The notes under the pieces were generated by a model. The model was given only the letters and a program-made list of their open reading frames with translations. It had not been told where the DNA came from and did no database searches. The position numbers were made by a program, and so were the translations under genes. A stretch of 10,555 nucleotides of DNA from an uncultured Eubacteriales bacterium. GTDB lineage: Bacteria; Bacillota; Clostridia; Christensenellales; Christensenellaceae. Below are positions 1-5,882 of this stretch, piece after piece (the stretch's first letter is position 1; every line of letters begins with the position of its first letter). The stretch covers positions 1 through 10,555 of the forward strand of contig CAJJPW010000056.1 of NCBI GenBank assembly GCA_905193725.1, read 5' to 3'.

Positions 1-347
1 GGTGCCGCCGTCATAGGGTGGCGTATAATAATCACATCCGTTCCCATTCTGTCCAGCGTCCTTCCTGTGTCGATGAGGGACTCTCCCTTTTGCACACTGC
101 TAGCCGAGGCCGACATATTTGCCGCGCTGGCGCTCATGTACTTTGCCGCCATCTCAAAGGACATCCGCGTCCGGGTGGAGTTCTCGTAAAACAGCGTAAT
201 CACCGATTTTCCTGCAAGGTCGCTGGTCTTTTTTTGATCCGACAGCACGATTTTTTTCATATCCCGTGCCAGAGCCAAAATCCTCAAAATTTCCTCTGCT
301 GGCACGCCATATAGTCCCAGCAGATCCTTTTGCACTACCGATCTCAA
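1..347 (-). CDS. pyrB: Aspartate carbamoyltransferase catalytic chain, 5' part (runs off left edge)
   Basis: Condenses carbamoyl phosphate with aspartate to N-carbamoyl-aspartate, the second step of de novo pyrimidine synthesis in the cytosol. About 115 N-terminal residues are visible. They hold the carbamoyl-phosphate binding motif STRTR (residues 57-61, in FYENSTRTRMSFE) and the SSVQKGESL segment (83-91) whose Lys is a conserved active-site residue of the family. The reading continues open to the window edge, so the aspartate-binding domain lies outside. The start chosen is TTG at 347, giving LRSVVQKDLLGL; it is preceded by AAGGGGG with about 8 bases of spacing, and there is no in-frame ATG upstream. 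A GTG at 335 is the alternative. The gene follows pyrR by 75 bases, with a small terminator hairpin between them. The overlapping 77-codon frame starting at an ATG at 387 is a shadow. Family assignment is firm; the start is probable. Confidence 0.93.
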   Translation of the reverse strand, partial: MRSVVQKDLLGLYGVPAEEILRILALARDMKKIVLSDQKKTSDLAGKSVITLFYENSTRTRMSFEMAAKYMSASAANMSASASSVQKGESLIDTGRTLDRMGTDVIIIRHPMTAA

Positions 348-397
348 AGTATGTATCCCCCTTAAAACTCTTGTTTTTCTCCTCCATATTTTCCCAT

Positions 398-420
398 AAA
401 AAAACCCTGCTGTAGCAAGG
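398..420 (-). terminator. Intrinsic terminator between pyrR and pyrB
   Basis: In the minus-strand RNA, CCTTGC (420-415) pairs with GCAGGG (410-405; one G-U) around a TACA loop and is followed at once by seven U (404-398). It begins three bases after the pyrR stop codon. In other Bacillota the pyr operon carries repeated PyrR-controlled attenuators, so this may be a second one; however, no PyrR-box sequence is visible in this intergenic stretch. The short stem suggests partial termination. Confidence 0.6.
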
Positions 421-422
421 AA

Positions 423-956
423 CTATTTTTGAGAAATATTAACTTCAAGTTTGCCATCAAACTCTGGCATACTCACTTGGACGATCTCGTTTTTGGATGT
501 GGGCACGTTTTTTCCGGTATAATCCGCCCGAATGGGCAACTCTCTGTGGCCCCTATCGATCAGCACTGCCAGCTCAATTCTCGAGGGCCTACCAATATCC
601 ATGAGAGCATCCATTGCCGCTCTTGCCGTTCTGCCCGTATAGAGCACGTCGTCCACCAATACCGCTGTCTTTTCTGTGATCTCAAAGGGTATGTCTGTGG
701 AATTCACCACAGGCTGCCAGTCAATGAGAGATAGGTCGTCCCGATAAAAGGAGATATCCACCACGCCAACTGGCACCACGCTGCCCTCAAATTCCTTGAT
801 ATAGGTGGCAACTCGCTTGGCGATGGAAATCCCCCTCTTGTGAATCCCAATGAGGCACAGGTCTTTCACCCCTTTATTGCGCTCTACAATCTGGTGAGAT
901 ATTCGTTTGAGTGCTCTGGAAATTGCCTCGCTATCCATAATCAGCTTTTGTGACAT
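423..956 (-). CDS. pyrR: PyrR: pyrimidine operon attenuation regulator / uracil phosphoribosyltransferase
   Basis: A UMP/UTP-responsive RNA-binding protein that folds pyr leader RNA into a termination-competent state; many members also convert uracil and PRPP to UMP. The protein is 177 residues, the usual PyrR length. It shows the PRPP-binding loop [12 protein letters not shown] (residues 99-110), an early GIHKRG segment (37-42), and a basic [19 protein letters not shown] stretch (134-152) typical of the family. The start is ATG at 956, preceded by GGAGAG seven bases away; the longer frame would begin at a TTG at 971 that overlaps this ribosome binding site and is less likely. It is the first gene after a matching PyrR attenuator leader, so it controls itself. 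pyrB follows. Identification is very secure. Confidence 0.96.
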   Translation of the reverse strand: MSQKLIMDSEAISRALKRISHQIVERNKGVKDLCLIGIHKRGISIAKRVATYIKEFEGSVVPVGVVDISFYRDDLSLIDWQPVVNSTDIPFEITEKTAVLVDDVLYTGRTARAAMDALMDIGRPSRIELAVLIDRGHRELPIRADYTGKNVPTSKNEIVQVSMPEFDGKLEVNISQK

Positions 957-973
957 CTCGTTTCTCTCCAAAC

Positions 974-1004
974 AAAAAACCCTCGCGCCAAAAGAGCAGC
1001 AAGG
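974..1004 (-). terminator. pyr leader attenuator terminator
   Basis: In the minus-strand RNA, CCTTGC (1004-999) pairs with GCGAGG (986-981; one T-G), followed by six U (979-974), ending just ahead of the pyrR ribosome binding site. The 5' arm CCTTGC can instead pair with GTAAGG (1045-1040) upstream to form an antiterminator, so the two structures exclude each other, as in known PyrR attenuators. Confidence 0.8.
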
Positions 1005-1039
1005 TTTTCCATCTTACACGACATTTCGAAAATATAGCG

Positions 1040-1070
1040 CCTTACTAGCCTCTCTGGACTAATTTAAAGG
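1040..1070 (-). promoter_or_regulatory. PyrR-binding anti-antiterminator hairpin (PyrR box)
   Basis: The minus strand contains AGTCCAGAGAGGCT at 1060-1047, matching the known PyrR recognition loop (GUCCAGAGAGGCU type). Flanking CCTT (1070-1067) and AAGG (1043-1040) can pair to close the stem. Because GTAAGG is also the 5' arm of the antiterminator, PyrR binding here would free CCTTGC downstream to form the terminator. The site lies just downstream of the predicted transcription start. Confidence 0.88.
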
Positions 1071-1083
1071 TTTAATTTTGTCT

Positions 1084-1112
1084 ATTATACCACGAGCCAA
1101 AGGGCATTGCAA
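1084..1112 (-). promoter_or_regulatory. Sigma-A type promoter of pyrR-pyrB
   Basis: On the minus strand, -35 TTGCAA (1112-1107), a 17-base spacer, and a perfect -10 TATAAT (1089-1084) preceded by TGG, which gives an extended -10. The predicted start near 1077 places the PyrR box within the first 30 bases of the leader. Confidence 0.85.
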
Positions 1113-1194
1113 TTCCCTTTTAGAGATTTTATGCATAAAAATATTATGAGCAGATGATTATTTTCTTCAAAGAAGCTCTGTCGCTCTTCAGCGC

Positions 1195-1223
1195 TTTTCT
1201 CCTGCTATTTTTTTGGATATAAT
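1195..1223 (+). promoter_or_regulatory. Possible promoter of the acetyltransferase gene
   Basis: A perfect -10 TATAAT lies at 1218-1223, about 30 bases ahead of the start codon. At 17-base spacing the -35 region reads TTTTCT, a poor match, so the promoter may be weak or activator-dependent. It faces away from the pyrR promoter. Confidence 0.5.
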
Positions 1224-1253
1224 AGTCATTGCAGAAAAGTGAGGAGTGATCTC

Positions 1254-1817
1254 ATGACGGAAAAAGAGAAGATGATTGCCGGCCTTTTATACGACGCCAA
1301 TTACGACGAGCAGCTGCTGGCTGAAAGAGCTCATGCCAAGGAGCTCTGCTTTGCCATTAACCACACGCCGCCCAGTGACATGCAGCGGCGTCAGAGCTTG
1401 TTCAAACAGCTCCTGGGGAAGACGCCTGCCCACTTTGTGATTGAGCCGCCTTTTTACTGTGACTATGGTTATCACATTGAAATTGGAGAGAACTTTTTTG
1501 CCAACCACAACTGTATCATCTTAGATGAAGCCAAAGTGGTTTTCAAAGACAATGTATTTGTGGCGCCCAACTGCAGTTTTTATACTGCCGGACATCCCTT
1601 TGACCCCATCCAGCGCAACGCAGGTCTAGAATATGCAAAGCCCATCACTGTTGGCAACAACGTCTGGATCGGTGGCAATGTAGTAGTGCTGCCAGGTGTG
1701 TCCATCGGGGATAATGCGGTCATCGGGGCAGGCAGCGTGGTTGTGCGGGATGTTCCTGCGGGTGTATTGGCAGTGGGCAACCCTTGCCGTGTCATTCGCA
1801 CGATTGTCTCTAAGTAA
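1254..1817 (+). CDS. Maltose/galactoside-type sugar O-acetyltransferase
   Basis: Transfers an acetyl group from acetyl-CoA to a sugar hydroxyl, in the Maa/LacA family; the role is usually detoxification or export tagging of non-metabolised sugars, in the cytosol. The protein is 187 residues, close to E. coli Maa. Residues 1-55 form the small helical maltose-acetyltransferase domain (EKMIAGLLYDANYDEQL), followed by a left-handed beta-helix of hexapeptide repeats (about 75-180, for example ITVGNNVWIGGNVVVLPGVS). The catalytic His is in TAGHP at residue 114, with the NHNC segment at 84-87. The start is ATG at 1254 because GAGGAG sits seven bases upstream; the longer frame from GTG at 1239 would include that site. 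It is the only confident plus-strand gene and has no visible operon partner. The family is firm; the sugar acceptor is unknown. Confidence 0.92.
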   Translation: MTEKEKMIAGLLYDANYDEQLLAERAHAKELCFAINHTPPSDMQRRQSLFKQLLGKTPAHFVIEPPFYCDYGYHIEIGENFFANHNCIILDEAKVVFKDNVFVAPNCSFYTAGHPFDPIQRNAGLEYAKPITVGNNVWIGGNVVVLPGVSIGDNAVIGAGSVVVRDVPAGVLAVGNPCRVIRTIVSK

Positions 1818-2019
1818 ATTTTTATTACCTCATAGTAGTATTTATGAGATTCCCGTTATTGCTGTAAAAGTGTTTATAGCCTTTAAAAATTGAGATTCGC
1901 CTTAGAGGACTACAGGGAACTGCCTTTTTGCCTTATTTGTCATCTTGTTTGTAATATTTTTGCAGGATTATTCTCACCATTTATATTTCATTTAACGGAT
2001 CACGTGAGTTTCCTATGAC

Positions 2020-2048
2020 AAAAAAAGGGCTGAATCAGCCCTTTTTTT
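2020..2048. terminator. Bidirectional intrinsic terminator
   Basis: GGGCTG-AAT-CAGCCC (2027-2041) is flanked by A-run 2020-2026 and T-run 2042-2048, so it works in either direction. It closes the plus-strand acetyltransferase transcript about 200 bases after its stop and would also stop minus-strand readthrough from the transketolase genes toward that gene. Nothing else recognisable lies in 1818-2019. Confidence 0.88.
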
Positions 2049-2152
2049 GTATACATACTAAGATAGGTAATATAACTTTTGGGGAGAGTAATATTTCTAC
2101 CTTGATAACAGTTTTTTGATGCCATTTTTGCCACCTTTCAAAAAAGAAGGAT

Positions 2153-2185
2153 GTTATTAGCAAGGCAAGGCGCCCTGCTAATAAC
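2153..2185. repeat. 10-base perfect inverted repeat with GC-rich loop
   Basis: GTTATTAGCA (2153-2162) and TGCTAATAAC (2176-2185) are exact reverse complements around a 13-base loop containing the palindrome GGCGCC. No T-run follows directly on either strand; on the minus strand a T-rich stretch starts a few bases later, so it may be a backup terminator of the transketolase operon. Its loop motif resembles sequences in the hairpins at 9426-9484. Confidence 0.5.
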
Positions 2186-2236
2186 TAGAAACAACAAAAA
2201 GTTTAGCAAAAATAACACTTAATATTTATATATCTT

Positions 2237-2265
2237 TTCAATATAGAGTACTACTCCATATTGAA
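2237..2265 (-). terminator. 3'-end hairpin of the transketolase operon
   Basis: In minus-strand RNA, TTCAATATGGAGT (2265-2253) pairs over 13 bases with 2249-2237 around an AGT loop; the one imperfect pair is G-U in this strand and would be an A-C mismatch in the other, so the sense RNA is the likely functional form. It starts seven bases after the tkt C-subunit stop. No U-run follows, so it may protect the 3' end rather than terminate by itself. Confidence 0.6.
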
Positions 2266-2272
2266 GGTGGGA

Positions 2273-3238
2273 CTATTTTTTGGCAATTACTTTCTTAGCA
2301 GCAGCAACAATGTTCTCTGCTGTCAGGCCAAAACGCTCTTTTAAGTAATCCACTGGACCCACTTCGCCAAACTCATCTTGAGAGCCGATCCGTGCGATTG
2401 GTGTGGGGATGTTCTCACAGAGCACTTCTGCCACGGCGCTGCCCAGTCCATTGTTGATGCTGTGATTTTCTGCTGTCACAATCGCGCCAGTGTCCTTTGC
2501 AGCGGCAATAACCGCCTCTTTATCGATAGGCTTGATGGTGAACATATCCAGCACTCTTGCGCTGATGCCCTCTTGCTCTAAAATGCCAGCTGCTTTGATG
2601 GCCTCAGCCACACAAATGCCGCAGGCAATGATGGTAACATCTTTACCGTCGCGAATTTGAACGGCCTTGCCAATGTCAAATGTAGAGCCCTCTTCGTATA
2701 CTTTGGGAGCATTTTTCCGAACAAGACGGATGTAGTGCATGCCGTAGATGTCGGCAACTTGTCTTACCATGTCGGCAATCACTGTGGAGTCTGCAGGTTC
2801 AATAACCGTCATCCCTGGAATGCCACGCATAATGCCCAGATCCTCAAAAGGCATGTGGGTACCGCCGTTTAAAGCAGCTGTAACACCCGGGTCGCTGCCG
2901 ATAATCTTCACATTCTGTTTTGCATAAGCACAGGACATGAAAATCTGGTCGCAAGCTCTGCGGGTTGCAAACGGGCCGAAGGTGTGTGCAAAGGGAATGA
3001 ACCCTGTTGCGGAAAGGCCTGCTGCCACGCCAATCATGTTGGCTTCCTGAATACCACAGTCGATGGTCCTATCGGGGAATTCCGCCTGGAAGGGCTTGGT
3101 GCCCATTGCTGCCATCAGGTCTGCATCCAATAATACCACTTTCTCGTTTTTCTTTGCCACTTCGATCATGGTATCACAAAATACTTTTCTCATCTCAACT
3201 TTTTCAAGTGAGTTATCTTTTGCCAATTTTACATTCAT
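2273..3238 (-). CDS. Transketolase, C-terminal subunit (split enzyme)
   Basis: The second half of a two-gene transketolase, which moves a two-carbon ketol unit between sugar phosphates (or related ketoses and aldoses) using thiamine diphosphate. The 321 residues cover the pyrimidine-binding domain and the C-terminal domain. The catalytic Glu that activates the cofactor is E65 in CGIQEANMIGVAAGL (61-75); FGPF (87-90), where aromatic residues stack on the aminopyrimidine ring, and GGTHMPFEDLG (125-135) follow. The C-terminal domain begins near residue 185 and holds IIACGICVAEA and a TAENHSINNGLGSAVAE segment. The start is ATG at 3238 with AAGGAGG nine bases upstream. It lies 16 bases after the N-subunit gene, so the two are co-translated partners. 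Both halves carry intact active-site motifs. A 1-deoxyxylulose-5-phosphate synthase is unlikely because that is a single longer chain. Specific substrate unknown. Confidence 0.93.
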   Translation of the reverse strand: MNVKLAKDNSLEKVEMRKVFCDTMIEVAKKNEKVVLLDADLMAAMGTKPFQAEFPDRTIDCGIQEANMIGVAAGLSATGFIPFAHTFGPFATRRACDQIFMSCAYAKQNVKIIGSDPGVTAALNGGTHMPFEDLGIMRGIPGMTVIEPADSTVIADMVRQVADIYGMHYIRLVRKNAPKVYEEGSTFDIGKAVQIRDGKDVTIIACGICVAEAIKAAGILEQEGISARVLDMFTIKPIDKEAVIAAAKDTGAIVTAENHSINNGLGSAVAEVLCENIPTPIARIGSQDEFGEVGPVDYLKERFGLTAENIVAAAKKVIAKK

Positions 3239-3254
3239 ATTCGCACGCCTCCTT

Positions 3255-4097
3255 TTAGCCTTCCAGCTGATCCAGCTCAGCTTGCAATTCGCTTAATGCC
3301 TGTTTTAACTGTTCTTCGTTGATCGTCATGTTGTGGGAGCCAACTTTTCCCTCTGTCATGCTGGCACCTTTTCCCTTGATGGTATTGAGAACAATTACCG
3401 ATGGCTTTTCATCTTGCGCTTTTGCGTTATGGATTGCGTCCGAAATCGCCTCTACATCGTGGCCGTCGATAGACTGTGCATACCAGCCAAATTCTCTGAA
3501 TTTAGCAGCTACATCTTTTAAATCACACACATCCTGTGTGGTTCCATCTAACTGGCACTTGTTATAATCCACAAAGGCGATCATATGGGATAATTTTCTG
3601 TGGCCTGCAAAGAGAGCCGCTTCCCATACTTGTCCTTCGTCAATTTCTCCATCCCCCAAGATCAGATAAGTGTAATTATCTAGACCTTTCATCCGGTTAC
3701 CTAAGCAGATACCCATAGCAGAGCTGGAGCCCTGTCCTAAAGAACCTGTGGTCATGTCCACGCCAATGGTCCTGTTCATGTCGCAGTGGCTGGGCAGGTT
3801 GGTTCCTGGGCGATTGAGGGTTTTGAGAATTTCCATATCAAAATACCCTTTGAGAGCTAAAGTGGAGTATACTGCTGGGCCTGCATGGCCTTTGGATACT
3901 ACCAGCCAGTCTCTCTCTTCCCACTTGGGGTCTTTGGGGTTGATGTTCATCTCATCGCCGTACAGCACAGCCAGCACATCAGCGATAGATAGAGAGCCGC
4001 CGATGTGGCCTACGCCGAGGTAGCCGATGGTTTTGAACGTCTCTTGTCTGATTTGATTTGCAAATCTTTTGAGTTCCAGTACTTTTTGTTTTTCCAA
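3255..4097 (-). CDS. Transketolase, N-terminal subunit (split enzyme)
   Basis: Supplies the pyrophosphate-binding domain of the split transketolase. The 280 residues contain GHIGGSLSIADVLAVLY (30-46), SKGHAGPAVY (68-77), the Mg-ThDP motif starting GDGE (148-151) and ending at N179-K180 in DYNKCQLDG, and the KGKGAS loop near residue 245. Length is normal for split N-subunits; with the downstream partner the total is 601 residues, somewhat shorter than one-chain transketolases. The start is TTG at 4097, preceded by AAGGAAGG six bases away, and no suitable ATG is near. It lies between the dehydrogenase gene (121 bases upstream, with a small ORF between) and the C-subunit gene. Split transketolases are known both as housekeeping enzymes and as specialised ones for unusual ketoses (for example sulfofructose or apulose phosphate); the neighbourhood favours a dedicated pathway, but sequence alone cannot decide. 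Confidence 0.94.
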   Translation of the reverse strand: MEKQKVLELKRFANQIRQETFKTIGYLGVGHIGGSLSIADVLAVLYGDEMNINPKDPKWEERDWLVVSKGHAGPAVYSTLALKGYFDMEILKTLNRPGTNLPSHCDMNRTIGVDMTTGSLGQGSSSAMGICLGNRMKGLDNYTYLILGDGEIDEGQVWEAALFAGHRKLSHMIAFVDYNKCQLDGTTQDVCDLKDVAAKFREFGWYAQSIDGHDVEAISDAIHNAKAQDEKPSVIVLNTIKGKGASMTEGKVGSHNMTINEEQLKQALSELQAELDQLEG

Positions 4098-4112
4098 TTG
4101 AATCCTTCCTTT

Positions 4113-4211
4113 CTATTCTTTTGACCAGTGAACCGCAGAGTTCCCACCTATTTGACCAATGGCCAAATATCCCTGCAGGAAATTCACCGGCTCTATAAGA
4201 AATTCTTTCAT
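4113..4211 (-). CDS. Possible 32-residue small ORF between dehydrogenase and transketolase genes
   Basis: An ATG-initiated frame of 32 codons fills nearly the whole 121-base gap, ending with TAG just ahead of the transketolase ribosome binding site. Upstream signals are weak (AGG three bases and GAGAAG about ten bases ahead). The segment GYLAIGQIGG resembles GYLGVGHIGG in the N-terminal transketolase subunit (residues 25-34), which may be chance or a trace of a partial duplication. No domain is recognised. It could be a leader peptide, a microprotein or meaningless. Confidence 0.25.
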   Translation of the reverse strand: MKEFLIEPVNFLQGYLAIGQIGGNSAVHWSKE

Positions 4212-4218
4212 AATCCTA

Positions 4219-5262
4219 TTACTTCTCATTGGGTTTAATGAGAATTTTGATTCCCTGACATTTTTCTGCAATCTCAAATGCCTTTTCCCAATCGTCAATG
4301 CCAAATGTGTGGGTGATGAGCGGCTTCGTCTTCAGCTTCCCTTGGCTAATCATCTTGAGGATGTTCTCCCAAGCTTTCCAGTTGTGGCCAAAGGTTCCGA
4401 TGAGGCTGATCTCTCTTTGGGGAAGCAGCCCGTATTCGATCTCCAAGTTCTGCTTTGTGAGACCGATCTGTACAAACTTGCCCTTTTTCTTTAAGGCACT
4501 CATACCGCTGCGAATTGCAGGCAAAGCTCCTGTGCAGTCAAATACTACATCTGCCCCACGGCCTGCTGTGAGCCCATTCATGAACTCCACCAAATCCTGC
4601 TTTTGCACGTTGACGATATGATCCATACCCAGCTCTTTGGCCACTTCCAGGCGAGCTTCGTCTACATCTGTTCCCGTAATCACCACTTCACAGCCATAGC
4701 TCTTTACGATCTGGGATACCAGAAGGCCAATAGTGCCCGGACCCATGACGATTACCAGATCTGTGGGCTCTAAGTGCACACTGTCCATAACTGCATGAGC
4801 AGCTACAGCAGACGGCTCAGCCAAAGCCGCCTCTTCCATTGAAACACCTTCGGGAATCTTGTGGACGATCGCCTCCCGCACAACACAGTAGTTGGCAAAT
4901 GCCCCATGGGTTCCATATCCAATGGAGAGCCGCTCTGGGCACATGAGTTGATTTGCCGTGTTGCAGTACTCACAGTGGCCACAGATGATCTGAGCTGTTT
5001 CAGATACCACCCGATCTCCTGGCTTTACAGAAGTTACTAGTCTTCCCACCTCTTCTACGACGCCGCTGAACTCGTGGCCCAGTATCACAGGAGGGTTGCT
5101 CCATGTATCGCCATGTTTTATTTTGACATCGGTACCGCAAATTCCTGCACAGTCCACTTTAATTTTTACTTCATTTTCTTTTACCTCTGGCACAGGCATT
5201 TCCATAAGCTCTACATTGCCTGGACCTTCCTTGGTCTTTACAATCGCCTTCATACTTTTCAT
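4219..5262 (-). CDS. Zinc-dependent MDR alcohol/polyol dehydrogenase
   Basis: A medium-chain dehydrogenase of the sorbitol/threonine/alcohol dehydrogenase group; it oxidises a secondary alcohol or reduces the ketone or aldehyde with NAD(P). Of 347 residues, the N-terminal GroES-like domain carries the catalytic zinc ligands C42 (AGICGTD), H63-E64 (GHEFSG) and E149 (AEP), and the structural zinc cluster C94, C97, C100, C108 (CGHCEYC...MC). The Rossmann domain has GPGTIG (174-179) and an acidic residue D199 after the second strand, which suggests NAD rather than NADP. All catalytic residues are present. Two ATG starts are possible: 5262, with GAGG five bases upstream, and 5253, which gives the family-typical MKAIVKT start. 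It is followed by the split transketolase genes, 121 bases downstream, and so is probably first in that operon. A role in reducing or oxidising the GRE product is an inference from neighbourhood only. Confidence 0.92.
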   Translation of the reverse strand: MKSMKAIVKTKEGPGNVELMEMPVPEVKENEVKIKVDCAGICGTDVKIKHGDTWSNPPVILGHEFSGVVEEVGRLVTSVKPGDRVVSETAQIICGHCEYCNTANQLMCPERLSIGYGTHGAFANYCVVREAIVHKIPEGVSMEEAALAEPSAVAAHAVMDSVHLEPTDLVIVMGPGTIGLLVSQIVKSYGCEVVITGTDVDEARLEVAKELGMDHIVNVQKQDLVEFMNGLTAGRGADVVFDCTGALPAIRSGMSALKKKGKFVQIGLTKQNLEIEYGLLPQREISLIGTFGHNWKAWENILKMISQGKLKTKPLITHTFGIDDWEKAFEIAEKCQGIKILIKPNEK

Positions 5263-5310
5263 CCTTTCCTCTTTTTTGTTATTTTTTTATATGTCGACTC
5301 CTCAATTTAG

Positions 5311-5430
5311 CTAAGCCTTGTTGCCTGCCATAAACTCATCCAAGTTTACGCTTGGCACTGCAATCAATTTCACATCTTTGTTTTCTATCTCTTTGCAGCA
5401 AAACAATTTCTTCTCTTTACTCTCAACGGA
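5311..5430 (-). pseudogene. Possible 3' remnant of a decayed gene
   Basis: A stop-free frame of 39 codons ends in TAG 48 bases ahead of the dehydrogenase start. Its composition is protein-like (for example KLIAVPSVNLDEFMAGNKA) and less AT-rich than the surrounding gap, but it has a TGA at its 5' limit and no convincing start or ribosome binding site. Other short coding-like fragments occur upstream in different frames (one encodes RGITVSIVAISMIR, ending near 5425). I do not recognise the family. It could equally be non-coding leader sequence. Confidence 0.25.
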
Positions 5431-5576
5431 TCATGCTGATTGCTACAATTGATACAGTAATTCCCCTATAAACATTTAGAATGCTATACCAGTCTGAACG
5501 GGAATCTTCCTAGCTCCAAAAAGAGCACTTTCATGAGAGCTATATCTCAGTTTGATTTTCAGCCGAATTTGCTATC

Positions 5577-5605
5577 TCGAATTGCACCATCCTATTTGCA
5601 ATCGA
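5577..5605. promoter_or_regulatory. Operator-like inverted repeat
   Basis: ATTGCA (5581-5586) and TGCAAT (5597-5602) are exact inverted copies separated by 10 bases. The flanks TCGA (5577-5580) and CGA (5603-5605) extend the symmetry with a one-base bulge. It is upstream of the dehydrogenase gene. No regulator gene is in the window to pair it with. Confidence 0.25.
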
Positions 5606-5773
5606 TTTCATATTTAAAAATAATTCTACTTAAATCATATTATTTTTGTAATTCAATTATTCCATTTGTTGATAAAATTAAAACTAACATGGAAATTATA
5701 CGAAAATACGTATATCCCCAACACCTTTATGCGATATAATACTACTCCTCGATGCAGTATTTATTTTCTATAT

Positions 5774-5791
5774 TTGTATGGTATCATATAA
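5774..5791. promoter_or_regulatory. 18-base imperfect palindrome, possible operator
   Basis: TTGTATGGTATCATATAA matches its own reverse complement at 14 of 18 positions. It lies in the AT-rich gap between the activase and dehydrogenase genes. Palindromes of this size and TTGTAT edges are seen in GntR-type operators, but AT-rich sequence gives such matches by chance. Confidence 0.25.
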
Positions 5792-5882
5792 TTTCAAATT
5801 ATGCAACCGATTTCAGATAATTGCCATCAAAAAATTTTTATTTTTTTGGAACCGAATCAGCCTTGGACATTTTAAATGCCAA

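Larger units (their letters stand above)
5431..5882. other. AT-rich intergenic region, mostly unassigned
   Basis: No convincing gene lies here on either strand. It separates the GRE block from the dehydrogenase-transketolase block and should hold the promoter of the latter. The best minus-strand -10 is TATAAT at 5700-5695, but its -35 region is poor (TTGGGG at 15-base spacing). Two imperfect palindromes are listed separately. A plus-strand frame of 68 codons at 5533-5739 has no ribosome binding site and low-complexity AT-rich codons, so it was not called. Confidence 0.5.

Noticed and set aside
154..387. 77-codon minus-strand frame beginning MEEKNK
   Set aside because: It overlaps pyrB in another frame. 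The pyrB frame shows the STRTR motif, and this one has no family features. It starts at an ATG without a good ribosome binding site.
5533..5739. 68-codon plus-strand frame in the AT-rich gap
   Set aside because: No ribosome binding site, AT-driven codon composition and no recognisable motif.
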